Shown: positions 1 through 6,335, numbered from the stretch's first letter. The stretch is 6,573 nt of DNA from Emcibacter sp. (GCA_016765435.1 JAESPY010000125.1:1-6573), one strand, 5' to 3'. Translations and numbers: made by a program. Notes: generated from the letters alone by a model not told the origin.

Positions 1-8
1 CTCGGAAG

Positions 9-22
9 GGTGTTTGAACACC
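9..22. repeat. Short palindrome GGTGTTTGAACACC at the window edge
   Basis: A 14-base stretch reads as a near-perfect dyad: GGTGT (9-13), loop TTGA, ACACC (18-22). It is nested inside a second pair, GGAAG (4-8) and CTTCC (31-35). Read on the minus strand it lies downstream of tRNA-Thr. The T-run on that strand comes before the hairpin rather than after it, so it is not a standard intrinsic terminator. It could be a processing or decay-blocking hairpin for the tRNA transcript, or chance. The window ends too close to say more. Confidence 0.3.
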
Positions 23-77
23 AAAAAATTCTTCCTTTTCAATGCACTAAGTACCTTTAACATTAAAAAATGTGAAA

Positions 78-152
78 TGGTGCCGCTGGGAAGAATTGAA
101 CTTCCGACCTCGTCATTACCAATGACGCGCTCTACCACTGAGCTACAGCGGC
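78..152 (-). tRNA. tRNA-Thr, anticodon GGU, with encoded CCA end
   Basis: Read on the minus strand, 75 bases fold into a complete cloverleaf. The acceptor stem is GCCGCTG/CAGCGGC, fully paired. The D arm is GCTC/GAGC around AGTGGTA. The anticodon stem is CGTCA/TGACG with loop TTGGTAA, so the anticodon is GGT, which reads ACC and ACU threonine codons. The variable loop is AGGTC. The T arm is GGAAG/CTTCC around TTCAATT, followed by discriminator A and a genome-encoded CCA at 78-80. The T-loop is TTCAATT, compatible with a normal elongator tRNA. The gene points away from the plus-strand block. No convincing terminator follows in the 77 bases available. I found no clear promoter in the 153-332 gap, only loose matches. 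Confidence 0.97.
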
Positions 153-332
153 CCTGTGGGCCGAGGGCCAGACCGATGAAAATCACCTGTCAGAATGGCG
201 CGGAAGATGCCACAGCTTTTGGTGACGTGCAAGCCCTATTCCATAATAATTTGCGATTTACAGATTTTGTCCTTAAATTGGCCTGAATTAGACATAAGAA
301 TTACAGATAAATCACAGCCCGAGGACACGGCC

Positions 333-479
333 ATGAATAAAGCAGACAAGAAAAAAGACAAACAAGACCGACTGGCAAAAGCCCTCAGAGATAATTTGCG
401 GCGGCGCAAGCAACACCCTCTGGCCTCCCCACAAAATAAAGCCCCCGCATCCGACTCCACAGACAAAGCAAAAGAATAG
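333..479 (+). CDS. Small basic protein of 48 residues, function unknown
   Basis: The frame opens with ATG after GAGGA (321-325), spaced 7 bases, and closes with TAG at 477-479. The product is very charged. Residues 1-27 are a Lys/Arg/Asp-rich segment likely to form an amphipathic helix, with DRLAKALRDNLRRRK as its core. The rest is a flexible Pro/Ala/Ser/Lys tail. There is no signal peptide or membrane segment, so it should be cytosolic. From memory, short alphaproteobacterial proteins carrying an RLA-ALR-NL-RRK pattern are widespread and often annotated hypothetical; that likeness is recalled, not tested. It lies 81 bases upstream of dcd and may share its transcript. A binding role for nucleic acid would fit the charge but is only a guess. 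A longer overlapping frame that starts at 195 has no ribosome site and is the less likely reading. Confidence 0.68.
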   Translation: MNKADKKKDKQDRLAKALRDNLRRRKQHPLASPQNKAPASDSTDKAKE

Positions 480-497
480 CCAACAGACAGGCTTGTG

Positions 498-518
498 GTG
501 CCGCGCATTCTGCGGTAC
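498..518. other. Hairpin in the leader between the small gene and dcd
   Basis: GTGCCGC (498-504) pairs with GCGGTAC (512-518) through seven base pairs, one of them G-T, around loop GCATTCT. The plus strand continues with A-rich sequence, not a T-run, so it is not an intrinsic terminator of the small gene. It sits 42 bases before the dcd start and could be part of a dcd leader. The overlapping pair TTGTGG (493-498) and TACATA (516-521), 17 bases apart, is a weak promoter-like match. Confidence 0.35.
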
Positions 519-560
519 ATAAAAAGAGTTAAAAATTACGCAAAAAAAGGATCGAACACT

Positions 561-1115
561 ATGGCCATCATGTCCGACAAATGGATCAGGGAACAAGCCC
601 TGAACAGAGGAATGATCGACCCCTTCGAAGACCGCCAGAAGCGCGATGGCGTCATCTCTTATGGCCTGTCCTCCTACGGCTATGATGCCCGGGTATCAAC
701 AGAGTTCAAAATCTTTACCGATGTGGATTCGGTCACCGTTGATCCCAAGAATTTTGCCCCGCAAAGTTTCGTTGATCGGCCCGGTGATGTCTGTATCATT
801 CCGCCAAATTCCTTTGCCCTGGCCCGCACGGTGGAATATTTCCGTATTCCCGAAGATGTTCTGGTCATTTGTCTGGGCAAATCCACCTACGCCCGTTGCG
901 GCATCATCGTGAATGTCACCCCGCTGGAGCCAGGATGGGAAGGTCATGTGACGTTGGAATTTTCCAACACCACCCCCCTACCCGCCAAAATATATGCCAA
1001 TGAAGGTGCGTGTCAGTTCCTGTTTTTTGAAGGCAACGAACCCTGCGAGGTCCCTTACAACGCCCGCAAAGGTAAATATATGGGCCAAACCGGCGTCACC
1101 CTGCCCAAGCTATAA
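561..1115 (+). CDS. dcd: dCTP deaminase
   Basis: Dcd deaminates dCTP to dUTP, feeding dUTPase and then thymidylate synthesis; the family works as a cytosolic homotrimer. The product is 184 residues, close to the E. coli length of about 193. The family signatures are [13 protein letters not shown] at 30-42, GKSTYARCG at 106-114, the core [11 protein letters not shown] at 124-134 and the C-terminal [11 protein letters not shown]. By alignment to E. coli Dcd, Ser108, Arg112 and Glu133 are the active-site Ser, Arg and catalytic Glu. The C-terminal end resembles the nucleotide-closing tail of this fold. A bifunctional deaminase/dUTPase cannot be excluded by eye, but monofunctional Dcd is the usual assignment in this group. 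The start at ATG 561 is chosen because AAAGGA (546-551) lies 9 bases upstream and the family often begins M-(A/S)-IM-S-D; ATG 570 is the alternative. The large structured gap before murA follows. Confidence 0.97.
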   Translation: MAIMSDKWIREQALNRGMIDPFEDRQKRDGVISYGLSSYGYDARVSTEFKIFTDVDSVTVDPKNFAPQSFVDRPGDVCIIPPNSFALARTVEYFRIPEDVLVICLGKSTYARCGIIVNVTPLEPGWEGHVTLEFSNTTPLPAKIYANEGACQFLFFEGNEPCEVPYNARKGKYMGQTGVTLPKL

Positions 1116-1337
1116 ATACTCAACGAACGCGCCCCAAAGCCATCAAGCTAAGGCACGGGACCGCCGCGCAGGAGGGCGGGCTCTCGAGGACAAGGGAAAT
1201 CAACAAATACAAGCTCCAATCCGAAGACCATAAGGTCTGAGGCAAGGCCAAGCGGCCGCCCGAGTTAATACGAGGAGGGGGAGCGTCCACGACGCGGGGG
1301 AGCTATCCCCCCTAAACAAAAGATGAGACCACAAACC
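1116..1337. other. Structured GC-rich intergenic region before murA
   Basis: This is the longest gene-free stretch in the window. It holds five short hairpins in a row: CCGCC/GGCGG (1161-1165 with 1175-1179), AGACC/GGTCT (1225-1229 with 1234-1238, loop ATAA), GGC-GGCC/GGCC-GCC (1241-1249 with 1254-1260, an AA bulge and loop AAGC), GCGTC/GACGC (1283-1287 with 1291-1295, loop CAC) and GGGGG/CCCCC (1296-1300 with 1307-1311). GGGGGAGC occurs twice, at 1277-1284 and 1296-1303, so the C-run could pair with either G-run. AGGAGG occurs at 1170-1175 and 1273-1278 with no start codon at a usable distance. No T-run follows the last hairpin, so it is not a normal terminator. It may be a murA leader RNA, a small RNA or an interspersed palindromic element; I recognise no named RNA family. 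Confidence 0.5.
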
Positions 1338-2627
1338 ATGGAAAAAATTGTCATCGAAGGCGGCTACAGATTAGAAGGCCCACTGCCCATCAGCGGGGCC
1401 AAGAATGCTGCCCTGCCGCTCATGTGTGCTGGGCTGCTGACAAAAGACGGCCTCACGCTGCATAACCTGCCGGAGCTTGCCGATATCAAAACCCTTTCCG
1501 GTCTGCTGACAGAATTGGGCGGTGACATCCAATATGGCACAGAAAAACACGCTATTGGTCAGGGTCAAACCGTCACCATCGCCGTGGATCAGATCACCAG
1601 CACCACGGCCCCTTATGACATGGTGCGTAAAATGCGCGCCTCCATATTGGTGCTTGGCCCCCTGTTGGCGCGAGAAGGCGAAGCGATTGTTTCCCTACCC
1701 GGTGGCTGTGCCATCGGTAATCGGCCTATTGATCTGCACTTAAAGGCCTTTGAAGATATTGGCGCAACCATTGAATTGAAAGACGGTTATGTGCGGGCCT
1801 CGGGCAAATTGACTGGCGGCACGGTTCATTTTCCCACGGTTTCCGTTGGCGCGACCGAGAATATTCTGATGGCGGCCTGTCTTGCGGATGGCACGACTCT
1901 GATTGAGAATGCCGCCAAAGAACCGGAAATTTCCGACCTTGCCAACTGCCTTGTGGCCATGGGGGCAAAGATATCCGGCATTGGCACTTCCCATCTTGAA
2001 GTCACGGGTGTCCCAAGCCTTCACGGAGCGGAATATACCGTCATGCCCGACCGAATCGAGGCCGGAAGCTATGCCATTGCCGCCGCCATGACCGGAGGAA
2101 AGCTTGAGCTTATTGGCCATGACCTGCCTCATGTCCTGACCGGAACGCTGGATATTCTGAAACAGGCCGGATTGGCCTTCACAGAGACGGACAGGGGCTT
2201 GATCGCCTATTTGGAAGCGGATAAAATTATCGGCATCAATGCAGTGACCCAACCCTATCCCGGATTTCCAACCGATATGCAGGCCCAGCTTATGGCCATG
2301 ATGACCCTGTGTGACGGCGCATCGGTGATTACAGAAACTATTTTCGAGAATCGCTTCATGCATGTGCCGGAACTCAGCCGCATGGGGGCGGATATCACCG
2401 TTAATGGCTCCACCGCCACGATTCGGGGCATTGGGCAGCTTTTGGGCGCGCCTGTGATGGCCACAGACCTGCGCGCTTCCATGTCGCTGGTGCTGGCCGG
2501 ACTTGCCGCAGAGGGCATTACGGAAGTTAATCGCATTTATCATCTGGACCGGGGCTATGAACATCTGGTACAAAAGTTAAGCGCTTGCGGGGCAAAAATA
2601 TCCCGCAAAAAAGCAGATGGCATTTAA
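1338..2627 (+). CDS. murA: UDP-N-acetylglucosamine 1-carboxyvinyltransferase (MurA)
   Basis: MurA transfers enolpyruvate from phosphoenolpyruvate to UDP-GlcNAc, the first committed step of peptidoglycan synthesis, in the cytosol. The 429 residues match the family length (E. coli 419) and form the two-domain inside-out alpha/beta barrel. Key residues are present by alignment: Lys22 and Asn23 in [12 protein letters not shown], Cys124 and Arg129 in [11 protein letters not shown], Asp313 in [10 protein letters not shown], Arg379 in DLRAS and Arg405 in HLDRGYE. The loop cysteine is Cys, not Asp, so the enzyme should be of the fosfomycin-sensitive type; that is inference from the family. ATG 1338 is chosen because [14 protein letters not shown] fits the usual N terminus. 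An in-frame ATG at 1323 would add five residues. Neither start has a good ribosome site, only a GATGAG-like purine run, which is odd given the hairpin-rich leader just upstream. A DUF2948 gene follows after 29 bases. Confidence 0.98.
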   Translation: MEKIVIEGGYRLEGPLPISGAKNAALPLMCAGLLTKDGLTLHNLPELADIKTLSGLLTELGGDIQYGTEKHAIGQGQTVTIAVDQITSTTAPYDMVRKMRASILVLGPLLAREGEAIVSLPGGCAIGNRPIDLHLKAFEDIGATIELKDGYVRASGKLTGGTVHFPTVSVGATENILMAACLADGTTLIENAAKEPEISDLANCLVAMGAKISGIGTSHLEVTGVPSLHGAEYTVMPDRIEAGSYAIAAAMTGGKLELIGHDLPHVLTGTLDILKQAGLAFTETDRGLIAYLEADKIIGINAVTQPYPGFPTDMQAQLMAMMTLCDGASVITETIFENRFMHVPELSRMGADITVNGSTATIRGIGQLLGAPVMATDLRASMSLVLAGLAAEGITEVNRIYHLDRGYEHLVQKLSACGAKISRKKADGI

Positions 2628-2656
2628 CAGGGTACCAATGACACCGGGGAAAAATA

Positions 2657-3151
2657 GTGGCAAATCTAAAGCTCAGGGCTGAAGACATCGAAGACATCAC
2701 CATTCTGTCTGCTTATCTGCAGGATGCGATTACCATGATGGGCGATATTGTCTATCAACCGAAAAGTCGCCGTTTTATCATCATGCTGAACCGTTATCTC
2801 TGGGAAAACTGCTGTCCTGACACCGGGAAAGTTCTGGAAAACAAGGACATGGCCTGTTGCCGTATCCGCACTGGCCTGCATTTTGATGATATCTTGAGAA
2901 TCAGCAGCCAAAATATTTCCACATCCCTGAAGGCGCATCCGCTGGAACTTCTTTCCATTGAAGCATTTCAACAGAAAGATGAAACATTTCATGTGAATTT
3001 TATCTTTTCCGGCGAGGGGGCTATTCGCCTTGAATGTGAAATGATTTCAGCCCATATGAAGGACATCGGCGATCCTTGGCCCGCCAAATGCCATCCCAAG
3101 CATAAAATTCTTGATGCATTGCAAGAGGAAACTGCTAAAAATACTGGATAG
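2657..3151 (+). CDS. DUF2948 family protein, function unknown
   Basis: This 164-residue cytosolic protein looks like the DUF2948 family, recognised from the N-terminal LKL-AED-ED pattern, LQDA (21-24), RRFIIMLNRYLWE (38-50), GLHFD (73-77), GAIRLECE (121-128) and the C-terminal GDPWPAKCHPKH (138-149). The family is typical of alphaproteobacteria and, as I recall, usually sits directly after murA, as here. No biochemical function is established to my knowledge. There is no signal peptide or membrane segment. Two adjacent Cys pairs (52-53 and 67-68) are visible; with Cys127 and Cys145 they might bind metal, but I cannot say they are conserved. Translation starts at GTG 2657 after GGGGA (2646-2650), 6 bases away. 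An in-frame stop at 2639-2641 rules out any earlier start. Confidence 0.88.
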   Translation: MANLKLRAEDIEDITILSAYLQDAITMMGDIVYQPKSRRFIIMLNRYLWENCCPDTGKVLENKDMACCRIRTGLHFDDILRISSQNISTSLKAHPLELLSIEAFQQKDETFHVNFIFSGEGAIRLECEMISAHMKDIGDPWPAKCHPKHKILDALQEETAKNTG

Positions 3152-3193
3152 TTGACGCACAATTTCGTACAACGGAGCGATTTTTAGAATTTC

Positions 3194-3198
3194 AGGAG
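3194..3198 (+). promoter_or_regulatory. Ribosome binding site that sets the hisG GTG start
   Basis: AGGAG lies 10 bases before GTG 3209 and about 40 bases before the next in-frame ATG at 3239, so it supports the GTG start. TAGAAT at 3185-3190 resembles a -10 box but has no good -35 partner. TTGACG at 3152-3157 is 27 bases from it, too far. No histidine-rich leader peptide is visible in the 57-base gap, so classical his attenuation is not supported here. Confidence 0.6.
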
Positions 3199-3208
3199 TT
3201 AACACAAG

Positions 3209-3886
3209 GTGTCTTCCCCAACGCTTTCTACAGAACCCATGATCATGGCTCTGCCCAAGGGCCGCATCCTTGAAGAGGTTATGCCGATCATACGCGGGGC
3301 CGGAATTATCCCGGAACCGGATTTTGACAATCCCAAATCCCGCAAGCTAACATTCGATACCAACAATCCTCTGCTTAAAATCATTCGGGTCAGAAGTTTC
3401 GATGTGGCGACCTTCGTTGCCTTTGGCGCGGCCCATCTAGGGGTAGCGGGCAATGATGTGTTGCTGGAATTTGATTATCCCGAGATATATGCCCCGCTGG
3501 ATCTGGACATCGGTCATTGCCGGGTATCGGTGGCGGAACTGAAATCCTTGAGCCTGAATGACGACCCCAGCCGATGGAGCCATGTGCGGGTTGCCACAAA
3601 ATATCCCAACCTGACCCGAAAGCATTTTGCCATGCGCGGCGTGCAGGCGGAATGTATCAAGCTGAACGGTGCCATGGAACTGGCCCCGAGTCTGGGGCTA
3701 TGCCGCCGTATTGTTGATCTGGTCAGCACCGGAGCAACGCTCAAGGCCAATGGTCTGGTGGAGATCGAGAAAATCATTGATATTACCTCGCGCTTCATCG
3801 TCAACCGCACGGCCTTTAAAACCCGTAATGAGGAAATCAGCGAGATATTACAGAATATCGGCGCCAGAAAAGACCTGAAGAAATGA
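3209..3886 (+). CDS. hisG: ATP phosphoribosyltransferase, short-form catalytic subunit
   Basis: HisG joins ATP and PRPP to give phosphoribosyl-ATP, the first step of histidine synthesis. The product is 225 residues and lacks the C-terminal regulatory domain of the long form of about 300 residues. Short-form HisG normally needs HisZ, a histidyl-tRNA-synthetase-like partner, for activity and histidine feedback. HisZ is not in this window and should lie elsewhere. Visible motifs are the N-terminal [11 protein letters not shown] (13-23), GNDVLLE (81-87), [12 protein letters not shown] (153-164) and the PRPP-binding [14 protein letters not shown] (170-183). The TGA stop lies 4 bases before the hisD ATG, so the two are probably one translational unit. 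GTG 3209 is preferred over ATG 3239 because of the AGGAG at 3194-3198. The reading of the short form rests on length and the intact 3' end. Confidence 0.97.
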   Translation: MSSPTLSTEPMIMALPKGRILEEVMPIIRGAGIIPEPDFDNPKSRKLTFDTNNPLLKIIRVRSFDVATFVAFGAAHLGVAGNDVLLEFDYPEIYAPLDLDIGHCRVSVAELKSLSLNDDPSRWSHVRVATKYPNLTRKHFAMRGVQAECIKLNGAMELAPSLGLCRRIVDLVSTGATLKANGLVEIEKIIDITSRFIVNRTAFKTRNEEISEILQNIGARKDLKK

Positions 3887-3890
3887 TCTC

Positions 3891-5201
3891 ATGGTAACCA
3901 CACTGAATATTACAGACCCCGGTTTTGAGCAGGCTTTTACCGCCTTCCTGACCGCACGCCGCGACAATGACGCGGATGTGTCCCATGTGGTCCGTGATAT
4001 CCTGAAAGATGTGTTGGACCGGGGCGATCAGGCATTATTCGACTATACCAGTCGTTTTGACCGCCTTGACCTGACGGCAGAAACCGTTCGGGACAGTGAG
4101 ACGGAACTGAAAAACGCCAAAACCCATTGCAGCAGGGAAGTTCTGGATGCTTTGGCCCTTGCCGCAACCCGCATCGAAAGCTTTCATCGCCGCCATCTGC
4201 CGAAAGATGACAGCTATACCGACGACAGCGGCATCACGCTGGGTGCACGCTGGACCCCCGTGGCAGCGGCAGGCATATATGTGCCCGGTGGCAAGGCGGT
4301 CTATCCCTCCTCCGTCCTGATGAATGCCCTGCCGGCTAAATGCGCGGGCGTTGAGCGTATTGTCATGGTGGTTCCCGCCCCGGATGGCATCCTCGCGCCC
4401 ATGGTACTGGCGGCAGCAGAGCTTGCCGGGATTACGGAAATATATAAAGTTGGCGGCGCACAGGCCGTGGCCGCCCTTGCTTACGGAACCGAAACGATTG
4501 CACCAGTGGACGTCATTACCGGTCCCGGAAATGCTTATGTCGCAGCCGCAAAACGCGAAGTATTTGGCACCGTTGGCATTGATATGATCGCCGGACCATC
4601 GGAAATTCTGGTGGTCGCCGATGGTCAGAACAACCCACGCTGGATCGCCATGGATTTGCTGTCACAGGCCGAGCATGACGAAGTGGCCCAGTCCATCCTG
4701 ATTACCGATGATGCGGCCTTTGCCCGCGCCACCTGTGCCGCCGTGGAAGATCACCTGAAAGAACTGCCCCGGTCGGCCATCGCCCGCACCAGCTGGCAAG
4801 ATCATGGTGCGGTGATCGTGGTGGATGGTCTGAAACAGGCCATCCCGCTGGTCAATCGACTGGCCCCGGAACATCTGGAGCTTGCCATTGATAACCCCCG
4901 CGACTATGCCGATCATATTAAAAACGCTGGTGCCATCTTTCTGGGCCGCTATACCCCGGAAGCCATTGGCGATTACATTGCCGGGCCCAACCATGTGTTG
5001 CTCACGGCCCGCAGCGCCCGTTTTTCATCTGGTTTGAGCGTTCTTAATTTTATGAAAAGGAATACCCTGATAGAATGCAGCCGAACGAGCCTTGAATTGA
5101 TTGGTCCGGCGGCGATTCTCCTTGCGGAAGGAGAAGGCTTGCAGGCCCATGCCCGATCTATTGGGATCAGATTAAAGAATGATCCCTTAGAATCAGACTA
5201 A
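3891..5201 (+). CDS. hisD: Histidinol dehydrogenase
   Basis: HisD oxidises L-histidinol to L-histidine in two NAD-dependent steps, the last of the pathway, as a zinc-bound cytosolic dimer. The 436 residues match the family length. Zinc ligands align with the E. coli set: Gln259 and His262 in LLSQAEHDE, Asp361 in EAIGDYIAGP and His420 in LQAHARS. The catalytic base pair is Glu327-His328 in APEHLE. The NAD-binding stretches GIYVPGGKAVYPSSVLMNA (128-146) and GPGNAYVAAAKREVFG (211-226) are intact. ATG 3891 follows the hisG stop by 4 bases with only a weak AAGAAA ribosome site, so coupling to hisG is likely. An inverted repeat lies in its last 40 bases. Having hisG and hisD adjacent but without the other his genes is a common dispersed arrangement in alphaproteobacteria. 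Confidence 0.98.
   Translation: MVTTLNITDPGFEQAFTAFLTARRDNDADVSHVVRDILKDVLDRGDQALFDYTSRFDRLDLTAETVRDSETELKNAKTHCSREVLDALALAATRIESFHRRHLPKDDSYTDDSGITLGARWTPVAAAGIYVPGGKAVYPSSVLMNALPAKCAGVERIVMVVPAPDGILAPMVLAAAELAGITEIYKVGGAQAVAALAYGTETIAPVDVITGPGNAYVAAAKREVFGTVGIDMIAGPSEILVVADGQNNPRWIAMDLLSQAEHDEVAQSILITDDAAFARATCAAVEDHLKELPRSAIARTSWQDHGAVIVVDGLKQAIPLVNRLAPEHLELAIDNPRDYADHIKNAGAIFLGRYTPEAIGDYIAGPNHVLLTARSARFSSGLSVLNFMKRNTLIECSRTSLELIGPAAILLAEGEGLQAHARSIGIRLKNDPLESD
5163..5186. repeat. Inverted repeat at the 3' end of hisD
   Basis: GGGATCA (5163-5169) and TGATCCC (5180-5186) pair perfectly over seven bases around the loop GATTAAAGAA. It overlaps hisD codons near the stop. Only TT follows, so it is at best a weak terminator. 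Close by, ATCAGACT occurs twice with a 14-base period (5192-5199 and 5206-5213), and ATCAGATT at 5166-5173 is a related third copy. Confidence 0.45.
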
Positions 5202-5231
5202 TCGGATCAGACTGGAAAACAAGGCAAAGCG

Positions 5232-5237
5232 TATAAT
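5232..5237 (+). promoter_or_regulatory. Possible -10 box TATAAT before the UPF0262 gene
   Basis: A perfect TATAAT hexamer lies 21 bases before the ATG at 5259. No sequence like TTGACA stands 16 to 18 bases upstream, and no TG extends the -10 box. A promoter here would be weak or activator-dependent, or the hexamer is chance in an AT-rich gap. Confidence 0.2.
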
Positions 5238-5258
5238 AGATAACCAGATTGGGACAAT

Positions 5259-5750
5259 ATGACCAACGCGGGCAGCAATTATCATATCTGCCATATCGAA
5301 CTGGACGAAAAATCCATCATTCGCCGGAATGCGGATATTGATCACGAACGCCGCGTCGCCATTTTCGATCTGCTGGAAGAAAACTCCTATGAACCTCTGG
5401 CCGAGCTGCCGGACCAATATGCCGGGCCTTTCCGCGTCATCCTCAGAATGGAGGAAAACCGTCTGGCTATGGATATATATTCCGAGGATAGCCAAGCGCT
5501 GACCGTCGTCATCCTGCCCCTGACATCTTTGCGCCGGACCATCAAGGAATATTTCCAAATCTGCGACAGCTATTTCACCGCCATCAAAAGCGCCAGCCCC
5601 CGCCAGATTGAAACCATCGACATGGCCCGGCGTGGGCTTCACGATGAAGGATCGGAAATATTACAGGATAGGCTCGCGGAAAAAGTAAAAATGGATTTCC
5701 CCACCGCCCGTCGTCTGTTTACCCTCATATGCGTATTGCAGATCAGATAA
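5259..5750 (+). CDS. UPF0262 family protein, function unknown
   Basis: The 163-residue product matches the UPF0262 family, found mainly in alphaproteobacteria, with the usual length. Recognised stretches are DIDHERRVAIFDLLEEN (26-42), MEENRL (64-69), IKEYFQICDSYFTAI (95-109), DMARRGLHDEGSE (121-133) and TARRLFTLICVL (149-160). There is no signal peptide or membrane segment, so it is likely a cytosolic soluble domain. No function is known to me. Its conserved place between hisD and a low-molecular-weight phosphatase gene, only 3 bases ahead of the latter, suggests the two are made together. ATG 5259 has a short, weak ribosome site, GGGA at 5251-5254 with 4 bases spacing. It is the first ATG in the frame after the hisD stop. 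Confidence 0.9.
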   Translation: MTNAGSNYHICHIELDEKSIIRRNADIDHERRVAIFDLLEENSYEPLAELPDQYAGPFRVILRMEENRLAMDIYSEDSQALTVVILPLTSLRRTIKEYFQICDSYFTAIKSASPRQIETIDMARRGLHDEGSEILQDRLAEKVKMDFPTARRLFTLICVLQIR

Positions 5751-5753
5751 GCC

Positions 5754-6236
5754 ATGGCGAACGTCCTTATTCCAGGCCCCGCTGCCCCGCTTGAACTTCC
5801 CCATAGCGTCCTGTTTATCTGTAATTTCAATGCTATCCGCTCCCCCATGGCCGCGGCCCTGACTCATTTTTATTGTGGCAAGAAAATTTTCACCGAAAGT
5901 GTCGGCATTCGAACAGAAGACGACCATGCCAACCCCTTTGCCGTCGCCGTTATGGATGAACTCGGGCTGGATATTTCCCATCACGCCCCGAAAAAATTTG
6001 AGGATTTGATGGACAGCTCCTTTGATCTTGTGGTGACGTTAAGCCCCGAGGCCCAGCATAAAGCCATCGACCTGACCCGGACATTGGACTGTCAGGTTGA
6101 ATATTGGCCGACCCTTGACCCCACCGCCGTTTCCGGCAGCCGGGAGAATATTATCGCGGCCTTCCGCCAGACCCGCGACATGTTAACTGAAAGGATCAAA
6201 CGCCGTTTTGATCTGGATTATTTCCCAAGTGTTTAG
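5754..6236 (+). CDS. Low-molecular-weight phosphotyrosine phosphatase-like protein
   Basis: The 160-residue product has the LMW-PTP fold signature near its N terminus: Cys23-NFNAI-Arg29-Ser30, the CX5RS phosphate loop with nucleophilic Cys and phosphate-binding Arg. The general-acid Asp122 lies in a DP pair (WPTLDPT), as in Wzb-type enzymes. It should act in the cytosol as a protein tyrosine phosphatase, or less likely as an arsenate reductase of the related ArsC fold; the loop lacks the second thiols I would expect for thioredoxin-linked arsenate reduction. The loop differs from the common GNxCRS form, having NFNAI. About 17 residues precede the usual start of the domain (SVLFIC), an N-terminal extension. 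The TAA of the UPF0262 gene is 3 bases upstream and there is no clear ribosome site, so translation is probably coupled. The substrate is unknown; no tyrosine kinase is in this window. Confidence 0.87.
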   Translation: MANVLIPGPAAPLELPHSVLFICNFNAIRSPMAAALTHFYCGKKIFTESVGIRTEDDHANPFAVAVMDELGLDISHHAPKKFEDLMDSSFDLVVTLSPEAQHKAIDLTRTLDCQVEYWPTLDPTAVSGSRENIIAAFRQTRDMLTERIKRRFDLDYFPSV

Positions 6237-6276
6237 GGAACCATATGCGGTTCAGGTGCATAAAAGCAAAAAACAC

Positions 6277-6304
6277 TTGAAAAATCTGTGGTTTTAGCTA
6301 TTTA
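6277..6304 (+). promoter_or_regulatory. Candidate infA promoter
   Basis: TTGAAA (6277-6282) followed after 16 bases by TATTTA (6299-6304) is a moderate match to a housekeeping sigma-70-type promoter. It sits 32 bases before the infA ATG in an AT-rich leader (6237-6335), where a promoter of its own would suit infA. The -10 match is only partial, so confidence is low. No intrinsic terminator separates the phosphatase gene from it. Confidence 0.3.
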
Positions 6305-6335
6305 TCTGCCCATAGATTTTTAATGAGGAGCCACA

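Noticed and set aside
14..286. 90-residue plus-strand frame across the tRNA region
   Set aside because: It runs antisense through tRNA-Thr; its GRIELPTSSLPMTRSTTELQ stretch is the usual translation of a reverse-complemented tRNA, a common spurious call.
994..1233. 79-residue frame from inside dcd into the gap, ending KARDRRAGGRALEDKG-like
   Set aside because: It starts out of frame within dcd without a ribosome site, and its tail coincides with the hairpin-rich gap. The charged tail looks like translated GC-rich structured DNA.
1296..1311. GGGGG/CCCCC hairpin as a dcd terminator
   Set aside because: No T-run follows on either strand, and the downstream sequence CTAAACAAAAG is A-rich.
1740..2573. 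277-residue minus-strand frame
   Set aside because: It is fully antisense to murA, whose catalytic residues are all intact. The product resembles no family I know and has low-complexity His/Gly composition typical of shadow frames.
3152..3190. hisG promoter made of TTGACG and TAGAAT
   Set aside because: The two hexamers are 27 bases apart, far beyond the usual 16 to 18, so they do not form one promoter.
3152..3208. His-type attenuator or leader peptide before hisG
   Set aside because: No short frame with a run of histidine codons and no terminator/antiterminator pair is visible in the 57 bases.
5193..5642. 149-residue minus-strand frame
   Set aside because: Antisense to the UPF0262 gene, which is clearly recognisable in the plus strand; the frame is a codon-bias shadow.
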